Positions 35,514 to 44,340 of a stretch of 64,000 bases of DNA are shown piece by piece. Numbering within the stretch: position 1 is the first letter of the stretch; every line of letters starts with the position of its first letter. The DNA is from an uncultured Paraprevotella sp. GTDB lineage: Bacteria > Bacteroidota > Bacteroidia > Bacteroidales > Bacteroidaceae. Made by a program: the position numbers and the translations under genes. The stretch spans positions 434,001 through 498,000 of the forward strand of contig CALULA010000001.1 of assembly GCA_944321365.1 (NCBI GenBank), written 5' to 3'. The notes below the pieces were generated by a model that saw only the letters and a program-made list of their open reading frames with translations, searched no databases and was not told where the DNA came from.

Positions 35514-36083
35514 TTACTTTTTTCTTTTCTCCACGCTCCAGCCGAATTTGCCTATTTTCCGTCCCAGACCGTAATAAGCCCCGTGGAGGTAGACCAGCGG
35601 ATGTGCAGCGGCCAGTTCCCATTTTCCGGTATCCGTGTTGAGGAATTGTTCATCGGCTTTTACGTTCAGCACTTCGGCGATGAACATGTCATGCGAGCCT
35701 AACGAGATGATTTCCTTGACCCGGCATTCAATGTTCAGTGGGGATTCTTCCACAATGGGAGCCGCCACCATCCGGGCTTTGCCGGGAGTGAGCCTCATCT
35801 CGTGGAACTTATGGTAGTCGCGGCCCGATTTCACTCCACACCAGTCGGTGGCAAATGCCATGTCTTCTGTTGTCAGATTGAGGACAAACTCCATGTTTTG
35901 TTTGATAAGTCCATAGGAATGACGTTCGGGACGTACGGAAATGTAGCACATGGGAGGATTGGTGCAGATAGTACCTACCCACGCTACGGTAAAAAGATTG
36001 TAGTCTTCCGGTTGGCTGCCGCAACTCACTAATATGGCCGGCAGAGGATAGATCATTGTTCCGGGCTTCCAGTCTTGCTTCAT
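35514..36083 (-). CDS. Flavin reductase-like (FMN-binding) protein
   Basis: A 189-residue split-barrel flavoprotein of the FlaRed family. Characteristic segments are [25 protein letters not shown] and [19 protein letters not shown]. Such proteins bind FMN and reduce flavins or substrates with NAD(P)H; the partner is unknown. It starts 13 bp after pyrI and ends 26 bp before glyA. Confidence 0.9.
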   Translation of the reverse strand: MKQDWKPGTMIYPLPAILVSCGSQPEDYNLFTVAWVGTICTNPPMCYISVRPERHSYGLIKQNMEFVLNLTTEDMAFATDWCGVKSGRDYHKFHEMRLTPGKARMVAAPIVEESPLNIECRVKEIISLGSHDMFIAEVLNVKADEQFLNTDTGKWELAAAHPLVYLHGAYYGLGRKIGKFGWSVEKRKK

Positions 36084-36096
36084 GAACGGAGCTGTT

Positions 36097-36552
36097 TTAT
36101 ACCAATTTCACGTGATTCAAGTCGACTTCCTTATTACAATAGTGGCATCGAAGCACTCCGTCTTTGCCTTGTACCGTATGGAAATAAGTTTTCATCGGCT
36201 CATTGTTTGTGATACATTGCGGGTTGGCGCACTTCACAATGCCGCGTAGTTCATCAGGCAGTTTTACCTCTTTTTTCTCTACGACCTCATAATCACGGAT
36301 GATACATAAGGTGACATTCGGACTGACAACGGCTAACTGATTCAGTTCTTCATCAGAAAAGAACTTGCCGGCAATCTTGATAATGCTTTTGTGCCCCATC
36401 TTTTTGCTCTTTAAGTTGTAGCCCACGGTGATGGAGGTTTTCATTTGTTCCAAGTGCAGCAGATTGACCACTTCAAAAAGTTTGCTGGAAGGAATATGGT
36501 CGATCACCGTTCCATTTTCAAGTGCGGCTACTAAAAGTTCCTGTCTTTTCAT
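36097..36552 (-). CDS. pyrI: Aspartate carbamoyltransferase regulatory subunit
   Basis: 151 residues. The N-terminal allosteric domain has [16 protein letters not shown]; the C-terminal zinc domain has the four-Cys pattern CANPQCI and CHYCNKEV. It gives CTP/ATP control to PyrB. It lies 17 bp after pyrB, in the usual pyrBI order. Confidence 0.97.
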   Translation of the reverse strand: MKRQELLVAALENGTVIDHIPSSKLFEVVNLLHLEQMKTSITVGYNLKSKKMGHKSIIKIAGKFFSDEELNQLAVVSPNVTLCIIRDYEVVEKKEVKLPDELRGIVKCANPQCITNNEPMKTYFHTVQGKDGVLRCHYCNKEVDLNHVKLV

Positions 36553-36569
36553 TTGTACTCCTTGATTTG

Positions 36570-37517
36570 TTAGTCTATAATAGTGGGGTCGTTTATTACA
36601 TCTTCCAACGTTAGCCCCAATGCATCACAGATGAGTGCCTGGCGGGCAAACAGTCCGTTGTGTGCCTGTTCGAAGTAATATGCATGCGGATCGTCGTCTA
36701 TGGCATATTCTATTTCGTTTACGCGAGGCAGAGGATGCAGGATGCGCATGTTGTCTTTTGCTTTTTTCAGCATGGATAGTTTCAGCAGATACAAGTCTTT
36801 CACGTGCTCATATTCCATCAGGTCTGTGAATCGTTCCTTTTGGACTCGTGTCATATAGAGAATATCAGCCCCCGCTATGGTATCAGCTGTGAAGTCTTTA
36901 TGCTCCACATATTTTATATGATGGATTTCGCAATATTGCTTATAGACATCCGGCATTCTTAATTCGTCAGGTGCGATGAAGTGAAACGTCGGGTTGAAGT
37001 GGCGCATGGCCATAAGCAGGGAGTGTACTGTCCGTCCGTATTTCAGGTCGCCGACCATATAAATTTGCAGGTTGTCCAATGTCCCTTGTGTCTTGTAGAT
37101 AGAATATATGTCCAGCATGGTTTGCGAGGGATGCTGGTTGGCACCGTCGCCTGCGTTGATGACAGGAACAGGAGAAACTTCGGATGCATAGCGGGCGGCC
37201 CCCTCCAAATAATGGCGCATGACTATCAAGTCGGCATAATTGCTTACCATCATGATGGTGTCTTTCAGCGTTTCCCCTTTTGTAGAGCTGGTCACTTTGG
37301 GGTCGGTAAACCCGATAACGCGCGCGCCCAACCTGTTGGCGGCAGTTTCAAAACTGAGTCGTGTGCGGGTCGACGGCTCAAAAAACAAAGTAGCGACTAT
37401 CTTGCCTTCCAACAGTTTCCTGTTGGTATGTTTTTCAAATTCCTCAGCCATCTTGAGCAGATACATGATCTTTTCTTTAGAATGGTCTGCAATTGTTACC
37501 AAACTTCTATTTTCCAT
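36570..37517 (-). CDS. pyrB: Aspartate carbamoyltransferase catalytic subunit
   Basis: 315 residues catalysing the committed step of pyrimidine synthesis. The carbamoyl-phosphate site [16 protein letters not shown] (about 50-65) and the aspartate-side loops [13 protein letters not shown] and HPLPRVNEI are intact. It heads the minus-strand unit pyrB-pyrI-flavin reductase-glyA and has its own -7 box. No pyrimidine-type attenuator is recognisable in the short leader. Confidence 0.97.
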   Translation of the reverse strand: MENRSLVTIADHSKEKIMYLLKMAEEFEKHTNRKLLEGKIVATLFFEPSTRTRLSFETAANRLGARVIGFTDPKVTSSTKGETLKDTIMMVSNYADLIVMRHYLEGAARYASEVSPVPVINAGDGANQHPSQTMLDIYSIYKTQGTLDNLQIYMVGDLKYGRTVHSLLMAMRHFNPTFHFIAPDELRMPDVYKQYCEIHHIKYVEHKDFTADTIAGADILYMTRVQKERFTDLMEYEHVKDLYLLKLSMLKKAKDNMRILHPLPRVNEIEYAIDDDPHAYYFEQAHNGLFARQALICDALGLTLEDVINDPTIID

Positions 37518-37558
37518 TGCGGATGTTTTTTGCTAAAACATGAAATATCTTCAGCTGT

Positions 37559-37566
37559 CAAAGTTA
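37559..37566 (-). promoter_or_regulatory. -7 box (TAACTTTG on the minus strand) for the pyrBI unit
   Basis: The plus strand reads CAAAGTTA, 41 bp upstream of pyrB within the divergent pyrB/PBP gap. Confidence 0.65.
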
Positions 37567-37651
37567 GTAAAAAAAAGTGGAACGGTGGTAGTGATGAAGA
37601 GGTTTTCATTAACTTTTCTGTAAAGACTCCTTTTATTATAAAGTTTATTTG

Positions 37652-37659
37652 TAATTTTG
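37652..37659 (+). promoter_or_regulatory. -7 box TAATTTTG for the penicillin-binding protein gene
   Basis: An exact TAnnTTTG 37 bp before the PBP ATG, within a very AT-rich leader. Confidence 0.6.
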
Positions 37660-37696
37660 CACTTTACGACTTTGATTAAATGAGAGGAATGCGTTT

Positions 37697-40024
37697 ATGA
37701 GGAAAAAGTTTGTAATCACGCTGTGGATAGTCCTGTTCCTTTGTATTAGTGCCGTCTCGCTGGCTTTTTATGCTATATGGAATGGCTGGATTGGCTATAT
37801 GCCTAATTTGTATCAGCTGGAAAATCCGGTAAATAAATACGCGTCTCAGGTCATTTCGACTGACGGAAAATTGCTGGGGACATGGTCATACAGCCGTGCC
37901 AACCGTATTTTTGTCGGATATGACGACCTTTCACCCTGGCTGGTCAAGGCATTGATAGCTACGGAGGACGAGCGTTTTTATGAACATTCGGGCATTGATT
38001 ACCGTGCTCTGGCGCGTGCCATCGTGAAACGTGGTATTTTGGGACAAAGCAATGCGGGCGGAGGTAGTACCATTACGCAGCAATTGGCTAAGCAGTTGTA
38101 TAGCGATGTGGCCCAAAGCACGATGGAAAGAGCCTTGCAAAAGCCTATAGAGTGGGTGATTGCTGTTAAGCTGGAACGGTATTATACGAAAGAAGAGATC
38201 ATTACTATGTACCTCAATTATTTTGATTTCCTGCATAATGCGGTCGGTATTAAGACGGCAGCGAAAACCTATTTCAATAAAGACCCGAAGAATCTTTCGG
38301 TCTGTGAGGCTGCTACTCTCATAGGAATGTGTAAGAATCCGTCGTATTTCAATCCTGTCCGTAAGCCTGAACGTTGTCGGGAACGGCGTAATGTCGTCTT
38401 GGAACAGATGGTGAAAGCCGGCTATCTGAGTAAGGCCGATGCGGAATTGCATAAGATGGAGCCGATAGGTTTGCGCTTCCACAGGGTGGACCATAAGGAA
38501 GGCATGGCTACGTATTTGCGGGAGCGGCTTCGCACGATGCTGATGGCAAAGGAACCGGACCGGAGCGAATATGCCTCGTGGCAAGACCAGAAGTATTATG
38601 AAGACTCGTTGGCTTGGGAAACCGACCCGCTTTACGGTTGGTGCAACAAAAACAAGAAGAAAGACGGAACGCCTTATAACCTTTATACGGACGGCCTGAA
38701 AATTTACACGACCATAGACTCCCGCATGCAGCAGTACGCGGAAGAGGCGGTGGAAGAGCACGTGGCCGGCTACCTTCAGCCCATCTTCGACAAGGAGAAG
38801 CGGCATCAGTCAACGCGGCCTTTCTCCAACCAGCTGTCGGCCAAGGAGGTGGAACAAATCATGAGGCGGTCCATCCGTCAGAGCGAACGCTACATCAAGA
38901 TGAAGCAGGGCGGGGCCAGCGAGGCGGACATCGAGAAGGCGTTCAACACCCCCGTGGAAATGACGGTGTTCTCCTACCACGGAGAGGTGGACACGGTCAT
39001 GACGCCGCGCGACTCTATTCTTTATTATAAGGGATTCCTGCGCTCTGGCTTCATGTGCATGGACACGCGGACCGGTTTTGTGAAAGCTTATGTGGGCGGA
39101 CCGGATTACCGCTATTTCCAATATGATATGGCCGGAGTGGGGCGGCGTCAGGTGGGATCTACCATAAAGCCGTTCCTTTATACGCTGGCGATGGAGAACG
39201 GAATGTCGCCGTGTGACCTGGCACCGAATGTGCAGCAGACTTACATCGTGGCCGGAAAACCATGGACACCACGCAATGGCAGCCGCTCGCATTATGGAGA
39301 AATGGTGACCTTGAAATGGGGACTTGCACAATCCAACAATTGGATATCCGCCTATTTGATGAGCCGTCTCAGTCCGTCGGCTTTGGTGCGCCTGATACAT
39401 GAGTTCGGGGTGCAGAACCGCGAGATTCATCCTTCCATGTCGTTGTGCCTTGGCCCGTGTGAGATTTCAGTTTCTGAAATGGTCAGTGCTTATACGGCAT
39501 TTGCAAACCGTGGCATACGTACGGCCCCGCTTTTTGTCTCCCGTATAGAAGACAGTGAGGGGAATGTCGTGGGAGAGTTCCAGCCTCGCATGACGGAAGT
39601 TATCAGTGAGGAAAGTGCTTATAAGATGATCATTATGTTGCAGGGCGTGATGAACGGCGGGACGGGAGGACGCATGCGCTTCCGTTATAATGTAACAGCC
39701 GATATGGGCGGAAAGACCGGCACTACGAACAGAAATTCTGACGGGTGGTTCGTATGTTTTACGCCCTCGTTGTCTGCCGGATGCTGGGTGGGAGGCGAAG
39801 ACCGTGACATACATTTCAACACCATGACTTACGGACAAGGGGCATCGTCGGCTCTGCCCGTTGTGGCCTATTTCTTTCAAAAAGTGTATAAGGATAAGAG
39901 CTTAGGTTATTCTCCCGATGAGAAATTCGAGATTCCTGAAGGCTTTGATCCATGTGCGGATACCATTCTGACGGATGAAGCGCCCGTGGAAGAATATGGC
40001 GGGATAGACGAAGCTTTTGAATGA
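37697..40024 (+). CDS. Class A penicillin-binding protein (PBP1A-like transglycosylase/transpeptidase)
   Basis: A bifunctional murein synthase of 775 residues anchored by one N-terminal helix (about 5-28). The GT51 motifs are EDERFYEHSGID, GGSTITQQLAKQLY and KEEIITMYLNY. The transpeptidase has SxxK as STIK (Ser488), SNN in QSNNWISAY and KTGT in GGKTGTTNRNSDGWF, so both activities look intact. The segment at about 38705-39018, which encodes the linker and the start of the transpeptidase domain, has a very different third-position composition from its flanks (see findings). No terminator is visible before the convergent GNAT gene. Confidence 0.95.
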   Translation: MRKKFVITLWIVLFLCISAVSLAFYAIWNGWIGYMPNLYQLENPVNKYASQVISTDGKLLGTWSYSRANRIFVGYDDLSPWLVKALIATEDERFYEHSGIDYRALARAIVKRGILGQSNAGGGSTITQQLAKQLYSDVAQSTMERALQKPIEWVIAVKLERYYTKEEIITMYLNYFDFLHNAVGIKTAAKTYFNKDPKNLSVCEAATLIGMCKNPSYFNPVRKPERCRERRNVVLEQMVKAGYLSKADAELHKMEPIGLRFHRVDHKEGMATYLRERLRTMLMAKEPDRSEYASWQDQKYYEDSLAWETDPLYGWCNKNKKKDGTPYNLYTDGLKIYTTIDSRMQQYAEEAVEEHVAGYLQPIFDKEKRHQSTRPFSNQLSAKEVEQIMRRSIRQSERYIKMKQGGASEADIEKAFNTPVEMTVFSYHGEVDTVMTPRDSILYYKGFLRSGFMCMDTRTGFVKAYVGGPDYRYFQYDMAGVGRRQVGSTIKPFLYTLAMENGMSPCDLAPNVQQTYIVAGKPWTPRNGSRSHYGEMVTLKWGLAQSNNWISAYLMSRLSPSALVRLIHEFGVQNREIHPSMSLCLGPCEISVSEMVSAYTAFANRGIRTAPLFVSRIEDSEGNVVGEFQPRMTEVISEESAYKMIIMLQGVMNGGTGGRMRFRYNVTADMGGKTGTTNRNSDGWFVCFTPSLSAGCWVGGEDRDIHFNTMTYGQGASSALPVVAYFFQKVYKDKSLGYSPDEKFEIPEGFDPCADTILTDEAPVEEYGGIDEAFE

Positions 40025-40077
40025 TTGAACAGAGGAACCGCGGGAGGCATGTGCTTTTGACGTCTGTCATCCGCCCT

Positions 40078-40623
40078 TTATTTTTCGGTAAAGGCGCGGT
40101 CGTATCTTACGGTGCCGCAGACTCCGTCCAAGGCATGCGCCTGCAGTTCTGTTGCCATACAGTATTCTTGTGAAACATCGAACGGGAGATTGATTCCGAA
40201 TGTTGCGGAAGACCGGTAGCCGAATTGCGCATAAAAGTCCGGATTTCCCAGCACAACCGCAGAGGTATATCCTCGTGCCGTTGCGCGCCGGTGCGCTTCC
40301 CGGATGAGCGCGCTGCCCACTCCTCGATGTTGGAACGCGGGGAGAACGGCTACAGGAGCTAAAGCCAAAGTCTCTGTGGACTGTGTCTCCGAGCAGATTT
40401 CGGCCAATGTCATCAGGACAAAACCGATGATATGCCGGTCTGCTTCTGCCACCAGAGAAAGCTGAGGGATGAAAGCGTCAGAGGAACGTAGCCGTTCCAC
40501 CGATAAGTGTTCGTCGTGTTCGCTTTCCGCCAGTGGGGGGAATGCTTCTTCAATGAGGTCGGATACCTGCCGGTAATCAGAAGTCTGTTCCTGTCTTATC
40601 GTAAAAGATAGATCTGTGTTCAT
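40078..40623 (-). CDS. GNAT-family N-acetyltransferase
   Basis: 181 residues. The acetyl-CoA site is in VAVLPAFQHRGVGSALIREAH (Q/RxxGxG/A motif, about 93-108). LSLVAEADRHIIGFVLMTLAE is the preceding core strand. It resembles the YhbS group, which acts on unknown small molecules or proteins. It overlaps folK by an ATGA junction and is translated after it. Confidence 0.9.
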   Translation of the reverse strand: MNTDLSFTIRQEQTSDYRQVSDLIEEAFPPLAESEHDEHLSVERLRSSDAFIPQLSLVAEADRHIIGFVLMTLAEICSETQSTETLALAPVAVLPAFQHRGVGSALIREAHRRATARGYTSAVVLGNPDFYAQFGYRSSATFGINLPFDVSQEYCMATELQAHALDGVCGTVRYDRAFTEK

Positions 40624-40991
40624 TGCAGTTCTTTCACTCCTTTTTGAATATATTCTCTTGGCCAGTCGGCGGGTTTGAGGACTTTTCCGTCATACCACAG
40701 CAGGTCGAGGTCGATGGTCACGATGCCTTGCGCCTTTTCTTCCGGTCTGCGCCCGCATATCCGTTCTGTTTGTTTTAGCAGATGGCGCAGTTCTTCAACG
40801 GACATCGTGGTGGTGCAGACGGCTGTCTGGTTGAAAAACGGGCGTGGTGAATCATATTCTACCGGTCGGGTTTGCAGTACACGGCTGAAAATGATGTCTG
40901 CCAAGTACTTTCGCAGTTCTGCCTGTGCGGCCAGCAGATGGGAAGTGGTAGGCGCATTGCTGCCCAATCCGATGAAACATTTTCTGCCCAT
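40620..40991 (-). CDS. folK: HPPK, 2-amino-4-hydroxy-6-hydroxymethyldihydropteridine pyrophosphokinase (short form)
   Basis: Folate-pathway pyrophosphokinase of about 123 residues, shorter than the common 155-160. The N-terminal FIGLGSNAPTTSHLLAAQAEL and YDSPRPFFNQTAV (substrate stacking and ATP loop) are present. The signature near RRPEEKAQGIVTIDLDLLWYDG keeps the two Asp metal ligands. The final third of standard HPPK is reduced to a short tail. The start at 40991 (MGRKCFIGLGSN) is chosen over 41006. Shared ATGA with the GNAT gene. Confidence 0.85.
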   Translation of the reverse strand: MGRKCFIGLGSNAPTTSHLLAAQAELRKYLADIIFSRVLQTRPVEYDSPRPFFNQTAVCTTTMSVEELRHLLKQTERICGRRPEEKAQGIVTIDLDLLWYDGKVLKPADWPREYIQKGVKELQ

Positions 40992-41046
40992 TCCTTTTTT
41001 GCGCACAAAATTAGCTGTTTTTACCCAGCCTTACAAAATCTTTTTG

Positions 41047-41054
41047 TATTTTTG
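41047..41054 (+). promoter_or_regulatory. -7 box TATTTTTG for kdsB
   Basis: An exact TAnnTTTG 29 bp before the kdsB ATG at 41084 (17 bp before the alternative ATG at 41072), which favours the downstream start. Confidence 0.6.
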
Positions 41055-41083
41055 TAAGGCATACTTTTTTAATGGTTAAAGAA

Positions 41084-41842
41084 ATGAATTTTATAGGAAT
41101 TATTCCGGCACGATATGCTTCCACGCGGTTTCCGGCCAAACCTTTGGCTCTGTTGGGCGGAAAACCTGTTATTCAAAGGGTTTATGAACAGGTCGTCGAT
41201 CTTCTGGACGAGACGGTTGTCGCAACTGACGACGAACGTATTTATGATACGGTGAAGGGCTTTGGCGGAAAAGTCGTTATGACCGGCACTCATCATAAAA
41301 GCGGAACAGACCGTTGTTATGAGGCTTATACATTGATGGGCAGACAGTTTGATGTAGTTGTTAACATACAAGGCGATGAACCCTTCATTCATCCGCAACA
41401 GATAGCGGCCGTGAAAGCTTGTTTCGACGATGAGCAGACCCAGATAGCCACTTTGGTGAAACCTTTTACGGTGAGGGACGGCTTTGCTGCTTTGGAAAAC
41501 GTAAATTCACCGAAAGTCGTGGTCAACAATCGGATGCAGGCACTATATTTCAGTCGTTCCATCATCCCTTATCAGCGGAACCGCGACCGGAACAGCTGGT
41601 TGGAGGGACATACTTATTATAAGCATATAGGCTTGTATGCTTACCGGAGTTCCGTGCTGAGAGAAATCACTGCGCTGCCTCAGTCTTCGCTGGAAATGGC
41701 CGAGTCGCTGGAGCAATTGCGCTGGTTGCAGAATGGTTATACGATAAAGGTTGGTGTCAGTGACAGGGAGACAATCGGTATTGATACGCCAGCCGATTTG
41801 GAGGCGGCAGAACGCTTCCTGAGAGAAAACATGAAGCCATAG
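41084..41842 (+). CDS. kdsB: 3-deoxy-manno-octulosonate cytidylyltransferase (CMP-Kdo synthetase)
   Basis: Activates Kdo with CTP for lipopolysaccharide/lipid A core synthesis; 252 residues. IIPARYASTRFPAKPLALLGG (N-terminal nucleotide loop), NIQGDEPFIHPQQI (metal Asp), and the C-terminal SLEMAESLEQLRWL and GIDTPADLEAAE are as in the family. Its presence supports a Gram-negative cell envelope. The start at 41084 (MNFIGIIPARY) fits relatives and the promoter spacing. Confidence 0.95.
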   Translation: MNFIGIIPARYASTRFPAKPLALLGGKPVIQRVYEQVVDLLDETVVATDDERIYDTVKGFGGKVVMTGTHHKSGTDRCYEAYTLMGRQFDVVVNIQGDEPFIHPQQIAAVKACFDDEQTQIATLVKPFTVRDGFAALENVNSPKVVVNNRMQALYFSRSIIPYQRNRDRNSWLEGHTYYKHIGLYAYRSSVLREITALPQSSLEMAESLEQLRWLQNGYTIKVGVSDRETIGIDTPADLEAAERFLRENMKP

Positions 41843-41868
41843 AATTATTGATAGTGAAACGGGGAACG

Positions 41869-42987
41869 ATGACTTTAAAATACAGTATCTTGAGCGTGAT
41901 GTTAGCTGTACCTTTAGTGCAGCTTTACGCACAGGAAATCAAAATAGGGAACTACACATTCAAGGACGGTGCGGAATATCAGGGCGAACTGTTCAAGGGA
42001 AAACCTTACGGAAAAGGTGTTACCTATTTCAAGAATGGAGACTATTACGAAGGAGAATATGTGAAAGGAAAGCGTCAGGGATATGGCGTCTACAAGTTTC
42101 CGGACGGAGAACGTTATGAAGGGGAGTGGTTCCAGGACCAGCAACACGGGCATGGCATTTACTATTTCATGAACAATAATAAGTATGACGGACTTTGGTT
42201 CCGCGATTACCAGCAGGGCCAAGGCACGATGTACTATTACAACGGTGATGTATATAAAGGTAACTGGAACGAAGACAAGCGTGAAGGTTACGGCGAATAT
42301 AAATATGCCAATGGCGCTTCCTACCGTGGGGAATGGAGTGACGACCAGAAAAACGGGCAGGGCATTTTTGACTGGAACGACGGCTCTTGGTACGATGGCA
42401 TGTGGAAGGATAATCAGCGCAACGGCAAAGGCACGTTCAATTATGCTGACGGAGACCGCTACACAGGTGAATGGGTAGATGACGTGCAGCACGGAAAAGG
42501 AGTCTACAAGTTCCATAACGGAGATGTCTATGAAGGCGATTATGTGCAGGGCGAGCGTACGGGCGAAGGCATCTTCACCTTTGCCAACGGCAATAAGTAC
42601 GTAGGCCATTTCAAGAATGGGGCACAGGACGGACAAGGCACTTTCACGTGGCATAACGGTGCTTCGTACACCGGAATGTGGAAAGACAACAAGCGTGAAG
42701 GACAAGGACGCTATGTCTGGAGCAACGGTGACGTTTACGAAGGAGGGTGGAAGAACGGATTGATGGATGGTGAAGGCGTTCTGCGTTTGTCTGATGGCTC
42801 AAAGTTCAAAGGAACCTTCAAGAACGGAGAGAAAAACGGGTTCGGCATTATGGTAGATGAAAACGGAGTCCGTTTTGAGGGTAACTTTAAGGATAATGAG
42901 AAAGACGGTCCTTTTGTGTTGAAAGATAAGGACGGGCATATTACGCAAGAAGGAGAATACAGTCACGGAGTAGTGATAAAGAAATGA
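41869..42987 (+). CDS. Secreted MORN-repeat protein
   Basis: 372 residues. A signal peptide (MTLKYSILSVMLAVPLVQLYAQ, cleavage after AQ) is followed by about fourteen tandem 23-residue MORN repeats of the form YEGEW..GHGxYxFxNGxxY, running to the C-terminus. MORN repeats form an extended beta-hairpin sheet that usually binds proteins or lipids; the partner is unknown. No catalytic domain is attached. It starts 26 bp after kdsB and ends 1 bp before the phosphatase start, so it is probably co-transcribed with both. A TTG 21 bp upstream is an unlikely start. Confidence 0.92.
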   Translation: MTLKYSILSVMLAVPLVQLYAQEIKIGNYTFKDGAEYQGELFKGKPYGKGVTYFKNGDYYEGEYVKGKRQGYGVYKFPDGERYEGEWFQDQQHGHGIYYFMNNNKYDGLWFRDYQQGQGTMYYYNGDVYKGNWNEDKREGYGEYKYANGASYRGEWSDDQKNGQGIFDWNDGSWYDGMWKDNQRNGKGTFNYADGDRYTGEWVDDVQHGKGVYKFHNGDVYEGDYVQGERTGEGIFTFANGNKYVGHFKNGAQDGQGTFTWHNGASYTGMWKDNKREGQGRYVWSNGDVYEGGWKNGLMDGEGVLRLSDGSKFKGTFKNGEKNGFGIMVDENGVRFEGNFKDNEKDGPFVLKDKDGHITQEGEYSHGVVIKK

Positions 42988-42988
42988 G

Positions 42989-43798
42989 ATGATCATGGAT
43001 TTGGATTTTCTGATAGAGCAAGTCAAGGCTTTGGCGTTAGAGAGCGGGGAATTTCTGAGAAGAGAGCGCCTGTCGTTCGACCGGGGGAAAGTGGAGCAGA
43101 AAGCAGCTCACGATTATGTGTCTTATGTGGATAAGACTTCGGAACGGCGCATCGTAACCCGTTTGCAGGCCTTGCTCCCTGAAGCCGGATTCGTCACGGA
43201 GGAAGGAACGGCTTCACTCGACGGACAAGAATACTGCTGGGTGGTGGACCCTTTAGACGGTACCAGCAACTACATTCACGACAATGCACCTTATTGTATC
43301 AGCATCGCTTTACGCAATCGTGCTGAAATCCTGTTGGGGGTAGTCTACGAATGCTGTCGTGATGAATTGTTCTGGGCACACAAGGATGGTGCGGCATACA
43401 TGAACGGAAAGGAGATTCATGTGAGCGATCAGGCTGTGCTTGACCAGGCGTTCATAGAACTTGGCTTTCCATATAACGCGGAGGCTTACCGTGATTTTGC
43501 CCTGAAACTGGTGGACAGCCTTTATGGTCACGTGGGGGGCTTGCGTCTGATGGGAGCCGCTGCCGCGGAAATCTGTTATGTGGCGGCCGGACGATTCGAT
43601 GCACGTATTGAGGGACTTATCGGTCCGTGGGATATAGCAGCCGGACATATTATCTTGAAACAGGCCGGCGGCAAGATGACAGACTTTAGCGGCAATCCGG
43701 ATTGTCTGGACGCACGTGAGGTCTTTGCCTCTAACGGGAAAGTGCATGAGGAAATCCTGAAAGTATTGCAAACGCATAAAAAAATATTGAAGTTCTGA
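42989..43798 (+). CDS. Inositol-monophosphatase-family phosphatase
   Basis: 269 residues of the FIG superfamily (SuhB/CysQ/IMPase). The metal-binding motif is WVVDPLDGTSNYIHDNAPYC (about 83-102), the upstream Glu is in FVTEEGTA, and the C-terminal WDIAAGHIILKQAGG is the second motif. Substrate may be inositol-1-phosphate or 3'-phosphoadenosine 5'-phosphate. A second ATG at 42995 is an equally good start. Confidence 0.93.
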   Translation: MIMDLDFLIEQVKALALESGEFLRRERLSFDRGKVEQKAAHDYVSYVDKTSERRIVTRLQALLPEAGFVTEEGTASLDGQEYCWVVDPLDGTSNYIHDNAPYCISIALRNRAEILLGVVYECCRDELFWAHKDGAAYMNGKEIHVSDQAVLDQAFIELGFPYNAEAYRDFALKLVDSLYGHVGGLRLMGAAAAEICYVAAGRFDARIEGLIGPWDIAAGHIILKQAGGKMTDFSGNPDCLDAREVFASNGKVHEEILKVLQTHKKILKF

Positions 43799-43820
43799 TG
43801 GCATATTCCTGATAAACTTT

Positions 43821-43828
43821 TATATTTG
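43821..43828 (+). promoter_or_regulatory. -7 box TATATTTG for the YhcH/TabA-like gene
   Basis: An exact TAnnTTTG 29 bp before the ATG at 43857. Confidence 0.65.
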
Positions 43829-43856
43829 TAATGAGATAACATTAAATCAGGGCGTT

Positions 43857-44306
43857 ATGATTATTGATGAATTGTCACATTTGAAAGACTATCTGCCGCT
43901 TCATCCTGCCTTGCAGTGCGTGGCGGATTTTTTGGCAAGTCACGAGGGGCAGGTCCTGCCGGAAGGACGGACTGAACTGGATTACCCCGGAGCTTATGTG
44001 AATGTACAGATCTTGCCTCCCAAGGCACCGGAAAAGGCTGTATGGGAATCTCATCAGAAAATGATTGATGTGCAGGTTCCGCTTTCGGGAGATGAGATTA
44101 TGTGCTGTCAGCCTGTCTCACAATTGGGGACGGCAGACTATGATGCGGCAAAAGACATTACGTTCTATGCAGAACGGCCGGAGGGGTTTGTCAAAGTGCG
44201 GAAGGGCATGTTCGCTTTGTTCTTTCCGCAGGATGCGCATGCGCCCGGCGTCACTTTGACCGCTTTATGCAAGGCTGTATTTAAACTGCCGCTGCAGACA
44301 AAATAA
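43857..44306 (+). CDS. YhcH/YjgK/YiaL family protein (DUF386, TabA-like)
   Basis: 149 residues forming a small cupin-like fold. LDYPGAYVNVQILPPKAPEKAVWESHQKMIDVQVPLSGDE and FALFFPQDAHAPGV carry the metal-binding Glu/His residues of this family. Members are linked to sialic-acid processing (YhcH) and to toxin-antitoxin biofilm effects (TabA) in E. coli. Here it lies just before glgB, so its role is open. Confidence 0.9.
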   Translation: MIIDELSHLKDYLPLHPALQCVADFLASHEGQVLPEGRTELDYPGAYVNVQILPPKAPEKAVWESHQKMIDVQVPLSGDEIMCCQPVSQLGTADYDAAKDITFYAERPEGFVKVRKGMFALFFPQDAHAPGVTLTALCKAVFKLPLQTK

Positions 44307-44340
44307 AATTATAACTATTCACACCTTAATCTAATGTGTT

